Positions 1-10,438 of a DNA stretch of 64,000 nt are shown one piece after another. Source of the DNA: Calamus simplicifolius (Eukaryota; Streptophyta; Magnoliopsida; Arecales; Arecaceae); contig UESW01004567.1 of assembly GCA_900491605.1 (NCBI GenBank), positions 362,890 to 426,889 on the forward strand, read 5' to 3'. The notes below the pieces were generated by a model. It was not told where the DNA came from, did no database searches, and was given only the letters and a program-made list of their open reading frames with translations. Each line of letters opens with the position of its first letter. Position 1 is the first letter of the stretch. The translations under genes were made by a program, and so were the position numbers.

Positions 1-291
1 CACTCTGCAAGGCTGACATCCAACTAATTGGACCACTTGCAAGCGTGAAAACATAGCCTATAGTAGATTTCCTGTCATCCACATCTCCTAATCTGAGTCC
101 ACATATCCAATAATAGAAATTGAATCATCCACTGTACCAAAAAAATACCATAATCAGACGTACCTCTTAAGTATCGAAGAATCCATTTTACAACCTGCCA
201 ATGCTCTTTGCCTGGGTTAGCCATAAACCTACTAACCATACTGACTACTTGGGCCAAGTTTGGTCTTGTATAAACCATTACATACATCAAT
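1..291 (-). pseudogene. Ty1/copia element C, RT-RNase H part (left piece)
   Basis: Read on the minus strand, 291 down to 1 encodes the end of a copia reverse transcriptase and the start of its RNase H. Visible motifs are YTRPNLAQVVSMVSRF and KEHWQVVKWILRYLRGTSDY, and near position 30 a GYVFTLASGPISWMS stretch typical of copia RNase H. The same protein continues upstream at 10434, where ASAVERLM joins directly to MYVMVYTRP here, so this is one gene cut by element A. The frame is broken around 60-75. The element runs off the left edge of the window, so its other LTR is not visible. Assignment to copia is firm; a Tork/TNT1-like lineage is inferred from the protein style. Confidence 0.88.
287..291. 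repeat. Target-site duplication of SIRE element A, left copy (tcaat)
   Basis: The five bases tcaat directly precede the TGTTGACCC start of the 5' LTR. The same five bases follow the LTR end at 10434-10438. Five bp is the usual duplication length for copia integrase. Confidence 0.9.
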
Positions 292-1685
292 TGTTGACCC
301 AATTATTGATTTTGATGATTAACAAAACTATTATATTTGAAGTTACTAATGATTTTGGTTAAGTTTTTCAGTTTATGATTTGATTTATTAATCAAAATCA
401 CAAGACAAATCAAGTTCTAGTTCGAATCTAATGTCAAGGTAAGATTGCAGACATTAGAGTCGACACATGAAATCGCGGAGTCGACTCCGAAAATCGGCAC
501 AGACTTTAGAGTCAACACCTGGACTATTAGAGCCGACTCCAACAGAAAGACAGAACTATGGTTTTTCTGGTCACGACTTAGAGTCGACACCTGGACTGTT
601 AGAGTCGACTCAGAGGATTTTTGTGTCGACCCCAGAAAAGTCAGAGACGACTCCAGATCGAGCGGATTGGGGATTTTCGATTTAGAGCCGACTCCAGAAA
701 AGTTAGAGTCGACTCCAGATTGTCAGAAACGACTCCAAAACTGTCAGAACGTATCTAAACTTTATTTTTATCCTTTTTAATCCCAACGGCTATTACCCTA
801 TTTGGTTATAATCCTTCTTACACTTATTTCTAACGGATAGTTTTCAGCTATTTATGGATTAAGAAGGGTCTATAAGAAGGGGTTTTTGTTGTATCCGAAA
901 AAAAAAGAGAGAAGGAAGACAAGAAGAGAGGAAAAATAGAGAAATAAGAAAAACAAGAGTGAAATTCATCAGAAAATCAAAAGAGAAAAGAGGGAAGATT
1001 CGAAAGGAAAGATTATACTGATTTTTCAACAGAAAAGAGAGAGATTCCTAGCTTTCTTAGTTCCATTTGGAAGAAATCTCAAAAGAAGAAGCAAGCCCTA
1101 GTTTTCTGATCTTCTGAGCTTCAAGAGCATACTAAAGGAAGATCCACTCAAGAGAAGAGAAGAAGCAAGCCACCAAGATCTGCAAATCAGGCTTTGATTC
1201 CTATCTCTTTATCTTTGTTCTATCATTGTATATTTGCTCATTGGAGGAGCTCTTGATTTGTAAAATGTTATTGTTTGCTGGGTCAATCAGGGGATTGATT
1301 CAGTTGAGGTTGTTAGCCTTGTGCAAGCAGTTGCTTGTGTTGTAAGGTTGTGTGCTGGTGAGCCTTGAAAACCAGCTGGTTCGTTGCGCATCCGAAAAAT
1401 AACAAGTTTGAGTTGTGAGCTTGTAAAATAACTCTGCTGTAATCAGATTGATTATAGTGTGGACCCAAGAGGTACTTGGGAGTGGATGTAGGTGTAGGTA
1501 CACCGAACCACTATAAAATTCTTGTGTTTGCAGTGATTGTTTCCTTGTCTCTAACTCTCTATCTGTGCATACTCTGTTTTAATTCGTACATAAGCTTTCA
1601 CTTCCGCTGGGGGATTATTTTTAAAAGAGTTTAATTTTTGAAAAACCCAATTCACCCCCCTCTTGGGTTGCTATCTGGACCAACA
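292..1685 (+). repeat. 5' LTR of element A
   Basis: It starts TGTTGACCCAATTATTG and ends CTATCTGGACCAACA, and is matched along its length by 9035-10433. Between 450 and 735 it holds about eleven copies of a GAGTCGAC(A/T)CC-type motif at roughly 25-bp spacing. A purine-rich stretch (895-1190) and ACCACTATAAA near 1506 follow. The last ~60 bases, with the run CAATTCACCCCCCTCTTGGG, are shared with the LTR ends of element B, which marks the family. ORFs in here only translate the repeats. Confidence 0.92.
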
Positions 1686-1687
1686 AT

Positions 1688-1700
1688 TGGTATCAGAGCT
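1688..1700 (+). other. Primer-binding site of element A
   Basis: TGGTATCAGAGCT lies three bases after the 5' LTR end. This is the standard plant copia primer site, complementary to the 3' end of initiator tRNA-Met. It fixes the element's orientation and the LTR boundary. Confidence 0.9.
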
Positions 1701-1745
1701 AGTGCTCATTTGATTTGATCTAACGATCAAGAGTCAAAGATCATT

Positions 1746-3318
1746 ATGGCAACTCAAGCTGGTTCATCTTTTTCGAAGGCCAATCTACAAATAGACCACC
1801 CTTGTTTAATGGCTTAAACTATGGTTATTGGAAAGGCTAGAATGAAAATTTTCATTCAAGCACTTGACTATGATCTATGGAGCATTATAGTCAATGGACC
1901 CACACACCCACTGCTAGAATTAATGGCATGGAGATTCCTAAACCGAAACGGAATGGGATGAACATGATAAAAAAATTGGCACAACTTAATGCCAAGGCTA
2001 TGAATGTTTTGTACTGCTCATTAGATGCAAATGAATTCAATCGTATATCTATTTGCATTTCTGCTAAGGAAATATGGGATAGACTTGAGGTTACCCATGA
2101 GGAACAAATCAAGTCAAGGAATCCAAGATTAACATGCTAGTTCATAAGTATGAATTGTTTAAAATGGATGCATGTGAATCTATTTCATATTTACAAGATT
2201 TACTGATATAGTTAATGGTTTAAAAAGTCTTGGTAAATCTTATGATAATTCTGATCTTGTGAGAAAGGTTTTGCGTTCCTTGCCTAGGACTTGGGAAGCT
2301 AAAGTGACTGCAATACAAGAGGCAAAGGATCTAAGTACCCTACCCCTGAAAGAATTATTGGGATCCTTGATGACTCATGAGCTTCCAGTTAAGCAACATG
2401 TTGATGATGATGAGTCAAAGAAGAAGAGGACTATGGCTCTTAAGATTTCTGAATATATGGAAGAGCCTATGAATCTGAAGATGAAAGTGATGATGAGGAC
2501 ATGGCACTCATCACAAGGAAGTTTAAAAGATTCATGAAGAAGAAGAAGTTTGAAAAGAAAAAGCCCTTTGCTAGAAAAGATGAGGACAAGGGCAAAGAAA
2601 AAGAAGTTATCTGTTTGAATGCAAGAAGCCGGGCACTTTAAATCTGAATGCCCACAACTAAAGAAAGGCACCCGGAGATTCAAAAAGAAGGCAATGATGG
2701 CCACATGGAGTGATTCGAAAGCTCAAGTTCCGAAGAGGAAGAGAAGAGTGAAATGGCCAATCTATGCTTCATGGCGGACAATGATGAGGTAAGTCCGAGT
2801 TTTCTTGATGACTTTACTTTCGATGAGTTGCATAGTGCTTTTTATGAATTGATGGATGATTTTGCAAAATTAAGTTCAAAGAACAAAGATCTGAAAAATC
2901 AAATGCAAAATCTATCTTTAGAAAATGAAAAGCATGTTGTAGAAAAAAAAACTTTTGATGAAAGAAAATGAAAGCTTGAAAAATGAAGTTGATAGACTTA
3001 AACCTATAGTTGATAAATTTACTTTGAGCTCTATCAAACTTAATATGATTTTGGACAATCAAAAAGCTGTTTTTGATAAAGCTGGATTAGGATATAATCA
3101 CTTAAAAAGCAAAAATCCTTGAAAAATATTTTTGTACATGCTAAAAAATCATCAAATATTACTTGTTTTAAATGCAATCAAAAAGGACACAAATCCTTTT
3201 GAATGTAAAACCTTACATGATAACAAGAAAGAAAATATGGGTTCCTAAAGGAACTATTTTTGTGTCTACTAACCATGAAGGACCCAAGAAAGCTTGGGTA
3301 CCTAAACATAAAGTCTAA
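1746..3318 (+). pseudogene. Gag of element A, frameshifted
   Basis: The likely start is the ATG at 1746 (MATQAGSS), 46 bases after the primer site. Conserved copia Gag motifs follow in shifting frames: ARMKIFIQALDYDLWSI near 1840, AKAMNVLYCSLDANEFNRI near 1990-2050, and VLRSLPRTWEAKVTAIQEAK at 2265-2330. A first zinc knuckle (C-E-C-K-K-P-G-H-F...C) lies at 2615-2660 and a coiled-coil stretch (SKNKDLKNQMQNLSLENEK) at 2875-2935. A second CCHC knuckle is at 3165-3205. The long Gag with a coiled coil is typical of SIRE elements. At least six indels or stops break it. The frame ends at TAA 3316-3318, just before pol. Homologous Gag is at 20295-21852 in element B. Confidence 0.85.
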
Positions 3319-3321
3319 ATT

Positions 3322-6300
3322 ATGTTGCAGGAATGTCTGGTAGCCAAAAGATCAAAGAAAAAGTGGTATCTTGATAGCGGCTGCTCAAGACATATGACGG
3401 GTGACAAAGAGGAATTCATCACCCTAGAAGAAAAGAAAGGTGGAGTTGTGACATTTGGCGATAACGGTAAAGGTCAAATTTTGGGCCTTGGTAAAGTTCG
3501 CATAACTCCATCCATATCTATTGAAAATGTACTTTATGTTGATGGTTTAAAGCACAATTTGATTAGTATTAGCCAACTATGTGATAAGAACTTTGATGTT
3601 AGATTCAAATCTTCTATTTGCATAGTATCTAATCCCATTAATGATAGCATTGTTTTTACTGGTTATAGATTTGGCAATGTATACTTAGTTGACTTAGACA
3701 AAACTTCTGAGAGTAGTCATTGCCTAATTGCTGATAATGCTAACATTAATGATATTAGTTGGTTGTGGCATCGTAGATTAGGTCATGCAAGCACACACCT
3801 TATTTCAAAACTAATTAAAATGGATTTAGTCAAAGGTTTACCTAAATTAGATTTTGAAAATAATAAAATCTGTGATGCATGTCAATTTGGAAAACAAACT
3901 AGAGTTCTTTCAAATCTAAAAACATTGTTTCAACTTCTAGGCCACTAGAGCTACTTCACATGGACCTATTTGGACCAACTAGAACCACAAGTCTAGGTGG
4001 AAAGAAATATGGTCTAGTGATAGTAGATGATTACTCTAGATATACTTGGGTAATGTTTTTAGCTCACAAAGATGAGACTTTCTCGATATTCTTGAAATTC
4101 TTCAAGAAAGTCACAAATGAGAAAAACACTACTATAGTATCTCTAAGAAGTGATCATGGAACAGAATTTGAAAATCACTTATTTTTCTGAAAATGGAATT
4201 AATCATAATTTTTCAGCCCCTAGGACTCCACAACAAAACGGTGTAGTTGAAAGAAAGAATAGGACTTTAGAAGACATGGCCCGTACCATGCTATGTGAAA
4301 GCAACTTACCAAAGTATTTTTGGGCGGAAGCAATTAACACAGCATGTTACATATTAAATAGAGCTTTAATAAGACCAATATTAAAGAAAACACCTTATGA
4401 ATTATGGAATGAAAGAAAACCCAAATATAAAATACTTTCATGCATTTGGATGTAAATGCTTCATTCATAATAATGGTAAAAACAACTTAGGAAAATTTGA
4501 TGCTAAATCAGATGAAGGAATTTTTCTAGGTTATTCAACAACTAGTAAGGCATATAGAATCTTTAACAAGAAAACCTTAATAGTAGAAGAATCTATTCAT
4601 GTAGTATTCGATGAATCTTTAACTCTGGATCTGAAAAGATTAATGATGAGGAAGATACAACATAATTGAAAAAGATCTTGAAAAACTTAATATTGAAGTA
4701 TCTTCTGATCATGAACAACAAGCTAAGATGATGATCATAAGGATGAATAATGATCATAATGATGTAGATCTTCCAAGAGACTGGAGATATGCTTATAGTC
4801 ATCCTAAGGAATTGATTATAGGTGATCCTTCTCAAGGAATAAGAACTAGATCATTTATGAGAAATATTAGTAATCATCTTGCATTTGTCTCTCATATAGA
4901 ACCTAAAACCATTGAAGAAGCCGAAAAAGATAATAATTGGATGTTAGCTATGCAAGAAGAACTTAAATCAATTCACTAGGAATAATGTTTGGACTTTAGT
5001 GGAAAGACCTAAAAACCATTCAATTATAGGAACTAAATGGGTTTTTAGAAATAAGTTAGATGAAAATGGCATAGTAATTAGAAACAAAGCTAGATTGGTT
5101 GCTAAAGGATATAGTCAAGAAGAAGGTATTGATTTTGATGAAACCTTTGCACCTGTAGCTAGACTAGAAGCCATTAGACTTTTACTTGCATTTGCATGTC
5201 ATGAATTTCAACCTATTTCAAATGGATGTAAAAAGTGCATTTTTAAATGGTTTTATTAATGAAGAAGTTTATGTAGAACAACCACCAGGTTTTGAAGATC
5301 ACGAGTTTTCAAATCACGTTTTTAAATTGCACAAAGCACTATATGGTTTGAAACAAGCACCTAGAGCTTGGTATGATAGGTTAAGTAAATTTTTAATAGA
5401 AAATGATTTTACAAGAGGAAATGTTGATAAAACTTTGTTTTTAAAAAGAAAAGTAAAGATTTACTTGTAGTACAAATATATGTTGATGACATTATTTTTG
5501 GTGCTACTAACGAATCTCTTTGTCAAGAATTTGCAAAGTTAATGCAGGGAGAATTCGAGATGAGCATGATGGGAGAACTCAACTTCTTCCTTGGACTCCA
5601 GATCAAACAATGTAAGGAGGGAATTTTATCAACCAAACCAAGTACACAAAGAGAACTACTCAAAAAGTTTGGTATGGAAACAATGAAACCCCTTGGAACA
5701 CCAATGAGTCCTTCATGCAAGCTAGACAAAGACGAAGAAGGTAAGAAGGTTGATCAGAAGTATTATCGAGGTATTATCGGATCCCTTCTCTATTTAACAG
5801 CAAGTAGACCAGATATAATGTTTGCAGTATGTTTGTGTGCTAGATTTCAAGCTGAACCTAAAGAATCACATTTAATAGCTGTTAAAAGAATTTTAAGATA
5901 TCTAAATGGCACAAAAGATGTAGGTTTATGGTATTCTAGAGACTCCACATTAAACCTAATTGCATATTCAGATTCTGATTATGCCGGATGTAAAATTGAT
6001 AGAAAAAGCACAAGTGGTGCATGCCATTTCTTAGGCAGTAACTTAATCACATGGTTTAGCAAAAAGCAAAATTCAGTTGCATTATCAACTACTGAAGCTG
6101 AATATGTAGCAGCTGGAAGTTGCTGTGCGCAAATCCTATGGATTAAGCGACAACTTGAAGACTATGGTATCAAACTTAATAAGACACCCATAAAATGTGA
6201 TAATACTAGCGCAATCAATTTAACGAAAAATCCAATTCAACACTCAAGGACAAAACACATAGAAATTAGATATCATTTTATAAGAGAACATGTAGCTAAT

Positions 6301-6426
6301 GATGAAATTTGTTTAGATTATGTAAACACTGAAGAACAATTAGCTGACATTTTTACCAAACCATTAAGTGAAGAAAGATTTTGTTATCTTAGAGGAGAAT
6401 TAGGAGTTTGTGATCCTTTAGAATGA
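3322..6426 (+). pseudogene. Copia pol of element A (protease-integrase-RT-RNase H), frameshifted
   Basis: The retroviral-type aspartic protease shows WYLDSGCSRHM near 3355. Integrase follows with its H-H-C-C finger (HRRLGHAS...CDACQFGK, 3765-3895), then the catalytic core: D in MDLFGP (3960), LRSDHGTEFEN (4145) and TPQQNGVVERKNR (4225). RT spans about 4985-5720, with GTKWVFRNKLDENG, FAPVARLEAIRLLLA and an intact YVDD at 5479-5490. RNase H ends the gene (YSDSDYAGCKIDRKSTSG, STTEAEYVAA, NPIQHSRTKHIEIRYHF) at a stop at 6424-6426. Frameshifts or stops occur near 3947, 4185, 4445, 4670, 4978, 5215 and 5460. The last 295 codons are open, so decay is uneven. Confidence 0.93.
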
Positions 6427-6916
6427 TTTTCTGAAACTCTTAAGGACAACAACTATCTAGACTTCATCAATTTCTTGAAAATCCTCTATGTTCAATAAGG
6501 AAATTTATCTAGAAATTTGATTCATTGTTTCCCCAATTGTTAAGGGACACTTGTCTAGAGTTTGATGATCAATTTGATCAGTTTCATATCCTTGAAATTC
6601 GAATTTTTCACTGAAACTATGTGGAGTCGACACCTTCAGTCTGTGGAGTCGACACCTTCCTGATGTTCTGTCTGGCAATTAGAGACACCTGCTTCTGCAG
6701 AGCCGACTCTAATTCGGGCGCTGACAGATTTTTTGGTTCGGAGCCGACACCTCACTTTGCGGGAGTCGACTCTAAGTGAACCTAGGTCAAAATATAAGGC
6801 GGAGTCGACACCTATACGAACTCTATCATCTCCAAATCTTCTCTAGAGTCGTTCCAAACTGATTCCACACCTCTAAACCCTTCAAATCTCTTGATTACTC
6901 ATTCCATTCAAACCCT
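6427..6916 (+). other. Spacer between pol and the envelope-like ORF, with GAGTCGAC repeats
   Basis: This is a non-coding spacer. From 6620 to 6810 it has about seven copies of the same GAGTCGACACC / GAGTCGACTC motif that fills the LTR U3 region, some decayed to GAGCCGAC. No splice site or promoter is proven. In SIRE-type elements a downstream ORF needs a subgenomic or spliced mRNA, so this is where a signal for it might lie (inference). Confidence 0.6.
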
Positions 6917-8270
6917 ATGGCTCCTAAGAGGCGTGCTACTGTTGGTGGACCCGTTCCCATGAGGAGAGCACGATTCGGAGGCAAGCTTCATCTTCATCTT
7001 GCCACCCGAGAGGCTTCTCCACCTTCTCCATCTTCTCCACATGTCGACCATTAGCGGGTAAGGCTATCACAATCGGAAGGAAAGTTGATTTTGATTTCTT
7101 TGCTTGAGGATTTTGCTATTGGCCGTCAATTAAAGGAAATGGGATGGGAAAAGGCTTGTTCATTGGATATTCCTACTTACCCTGCCCTCGTAAGAGAGTT
7201 CTACAATGATTTGAGTAGAGGAGAGGGAGGTTTAGTAAGTTATGTTAGAGGAACAAGAGTTGTAATCACTGCTGAGACCCTTGGAAACTTGTTAGAGATG
7301 CCCACTGTTGGGCTAAATGAGTGTCAGCATGATGATCGAGGTGGTGCCCTATCTAGGATGCTGGGGAGAGAGGTATCTGAGTTTGAGGAGATTATGGCAA
7401 ATCAACTAAACTTGGAACTCAGGCTACTTCATAACATATGCGGAGGATCTTATTTCCCAAGATAGAATTTGAGTATGTCTCAGAGCGAGACATCTTGCTG
7501 ATGGATTGCATCATCACTGGGCGGCCAGTAAATTTAGCTGGGATGATGATAGGCTATATGGCAGAGGCAGCTACCAAGAAAAGATCCACATTGCCATATG
7601 GTATGATTCTGACTTTGGTATTTAGAAGCCAAGGTGTGTTGATCATGGATAATGAGCCACTGAGGAAACTAAGGCATACAGACTACTACAGTGTCTCTAC
7701 CATTCACCGTATGGGCTTCAGAAAGGTAAATGGTATTTAGATAAAGAAAGGACATGAGGCCAGAGTTGAGGAGGCCAGAGCAGAGGACATCCTGACCCAT
7801 CTGTTGCGGGACTATCTACAGCTGGACCTTCTGAGGCTGGACCAAGCACATACTCTTCACCTCCACCTCAGACAGCATTTGTATCTGGGAGATTTTCAGA
7901 TGTGCAGATTGGTCAGCTCAGAGCATTATTAGCTGAGTATGACAGTCAGAGGAGAGATGAGATTAGTCAGATGAGAGATGACATCAGACAGTTTAAGGAA
8001 GAGATCAATTCCAGACTTGACTTGATTTCATTTTCCATTAGCAGCTCTGTAGAGTCCCTTAGTACTGAGTTTCATATGATTTTTGAAAGGCTGGAAGGGA
8101 TCGCAGATGGATCTAGAGCTTATCTAGATGCTACTGGACAATTAAAGAAAGATATAGACCTTGCTGTTACTCAAATTGAGGGTTGTCTTGAAGGCTTTAA
8201 GAAATCACAGAAAGATGAGATTATGGAACTGATATGTCATCTGAAGAAAATTGTCTACAAACATGTTTGA
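6917..8270 (+). pseudogene. Envelope-like third ORF of SIRE element A, broken
   Basis: An ATG at 6917 opens MAPKRRATVGG, a basic start. An in-frame TAG at 7052-7054 stops it, but the same frame then runs to 7465 with a globular segment (LLEDFAIGRQLKEMGW, YPALVREFYNDLS, VSYVRGTRVVITAETLGNLL). A frameshift near 7450 passes to 7740 (ERDILLMDCIITGRPVNLAG) and another leads to 7902-8270. That last part is charged and heptad-like (RRDEISQMRDDIRQFKEEIN) and probably forms a coiled coil. The order fits the envelope-like ORF of SIRE/Maximus elements, and the middle resembles the plant domain called 'putative plant transposon protein'. I see no clear signal peptide or convincing membrane anchor, so an envelope role is only a family label. 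Confidence 0.75.
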
Positions 8271-9034
8271 TTGACCTTCTATTTCCTATAGTGATACCCT
8301 ATCTAAGCCTATCCTACCCTAACCTATTAGAAACCTAAGATTAGCTTTTCATATTCTAGTTTGTATCTTAGGATTTCTAGTTTATTATACTTTGTTAGCC
8401 TATATCTAGGAATTTCTAATTGATATGGTACTTTACTGTAAATGTATTTTAATAGACACATGTAATGCATCTTGAATTGAAATACAATTATCTTAGCAAT
8501 TACAATAAATAAAGTTTACTATCTCTATGATTGAATGAACCAACAACCTCGCTCTGATAACCTACATTATTTTTTAAACTCACCTTATTGCTGATAACAA
8601 AAAAGGGGGAGAGAAATTTGTATATGTATAAAGGAGAGAGAGAAAGAAAATAGGAAGAGAGAATGAAAGAATATAAGATTTCAATATTTTAATCAATTGG
8701 CATATCTCAAAAGGGGGAGAGAAATTTTGAGATGGAGAGAAATTTATAAATTCTAATCAATTGGTATCAAATCGATTTCAGTTTATTTACATGTACCTTG
8801 CATAGGGAGAGTTATTTAATGCAGGGGGAGCTTAATGATTTTCTGTGTAAAGTTAAATCATCTTGATTGTTGTTTATAATAGAACTCAAGTATGTTTCTA
8901 AAGTTCATTTTGAAACTTGGCATCAAATTCTCTGTTAGGAAGTTTTAAAGCTTTAACAATGTCTATAACGCTTATTTCAAATGAATCTTTAATGCATATA
9001 CTCAAAGTTTTTGTCATCATCAAAAAGGGGAGAT
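8271..9034 (+). other. 3' untranslated region of element A with repeated polypurine tracts
   Basis: AT-rich and without a credible ORF. Purine tracts of the aaaaagggggagag type occur at about 8603-8618, 8700-8717 and 8822-8829, and directly before the 3' LTR at 9022-9034. The last one is in the position expected for the plus-strand primer of reverse transcription. Confidence 0.7.
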
Positions 9035-10433
9035 TGTTGACCCAATTATTGATTTTGATGATTAACAAAACTATTTGAGTATAACATTTGAAGTTACTAA
9101 TGATTTTGGTTAAGTTTTTCAGTTTATGATTTGATTTATTAATCAAAATCACAAGACAAATCAAGTTCTAGTTCGAATCTAATGGCAAGGTAAGATTGCA
9201 GACATTAGAGTCGATACATAAATGCAGAGTCGACTCCGAAAATGGCACAGACTTTAGAGTCGACACCTGGACTGTTAGAGCCGACTCCAACAGAAAGACA
9301 GAACGATGGTTTTTCTGGTCACGACTTAGAGTCGACACCTGACTGTTAGAGTCGACTCCAGAGGATTTTTGTGTCGACCCCAAAAAGTCAGAGACGACTC
9401 CAGATCGAGCGGATTGGGGATTTTCGATTTAGAGCCAACTCCAGAAAAGTTAGAGTAACTCCAGATTGTCAGAAACGACTCCAAAACTGTTAGAACGTCT
9501 CTAAACTTTATTTTTATCCTTTTTAATCCCAACGGCTATTACCCTATTTGGTTCTAATCCTTCTTACACTTGTTTCTAACTGATAGTTTTCAGCTATTTA
9601 TGGATTAAGAAGGGTCTATAAGAAGGGGTTTTTTTGTATCCGAAAAAAAAAAGAGAAGGAAGACAAGAAGAGAGGAAAAACAGAGAAATAAGAAAAACAA
9701 GAGTGAAATTCATCAGAAAATCTAAAGAGAAAAGAGGGAAGATTCGAAAGGAAAGATTATACTGATTTTCCAACAGAAAAGAGAGAGATTCCTAGCTTTC
9801 TTAGTTCCATTTGGAAGAAATCTCAAAAGAAGAAGCAAGCCCTAGTTTTCTGATCTTCTGAGCTTCAAGAGCATACTAAAGGAAGATCCACTCAAGAGAA
9901 GAGAAGAAGCAAGCCAACAAGATATGCAAATCAGGCTTTGATTCCTATCTCTTTATCTTTGTTCTATCATTGTATATTTGCTCATTGGAGGAGCTCTTGA
10001 TTTGTAAAACGTTATTGTTTGCTGGATCAATCAGGGGATTGATTCAGTTGATGTTGTTAGCCTTGTGCAAGCAGTTGCTTGTGTTGTAAGGTTGTGTGCT
10101 GGTGAGCCTTGAAAACCAGCTGGGTTCGTTGTGCATCCGGGAAAACAACAAGTTCGAGTTGTGAGCTTGTAAAACAACTCTGCTGTAATCAGATTGATTA
10201 TAGTGTGGACCCAAGAGGTACTTGGGAGTGGATGTAGGTGTAGGTACACCGAACCACTATAAAATTCTTGTGTTTGCAGTGATTGTTTCCTGTCTCTAAC
10301 TCTCTATCTGTGCATACGCTGTTTTAATTCGTGTACATCTAAGATTTCACTTCCGCTGGGGGATTGTTTTTAAAAAGTTTAATTTTTGAAAAACCCAATT
10401 CACCCCCCTCTTGGGTTGCTATCTGGACCAACA
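9035..10433 (+). repeat. 3' LTR of element A
   Basis: It begins TGTTGACCC immediately after a purine tract and ends GGACCAACA, followed by the tcaat duplication. It matches 292-1685 throughout, including the GAGTCGAC motif cluster (9205-9480), with small differences. Confidence 0.92.
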
Positions 10434-10438
10434 TCAAT
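10434..10438. repeat. Target-site duplication of element A, right copy (tcaat)
   Basis: This is an exact match to 287-291 and directly follows the terminal CA of the 3' LTR. Confidence 0.9.

Larger units (their letters stand above)
292..10433 (+). mobile_element. SIRE/Maximus-type Ty1/copia retrotransposon A, complete but degenerate
   Basis: This 10.1 kb element has two LTRs (292-1685 and 9035-10433), a TGGTATCAGAGCT primer-binding site, gag, pol in copia order (protease, integrase, RT, RNase H), a third ORF resembling the envelope-like gene of SIRE elements, and a purine tract before the 3' LTR. The matching tcaat duplications show it inserted as a unit into the RT gene of element C. The LTRs are very similar, with scattered substitutions and small indels (for example near 330 against 9070), so the insertion is not brand new. 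Every ORF carries stops or frameshifts, so it cannot be autonomous. Confidence 0.93.

Noticed and set aside
445..780. Threonine/serine-rich ORFs at the start of LTR A
   Set aside because: They are translations of the GAGTCGAC repeats; the same region of the 3' LTR is not open in the same frames.
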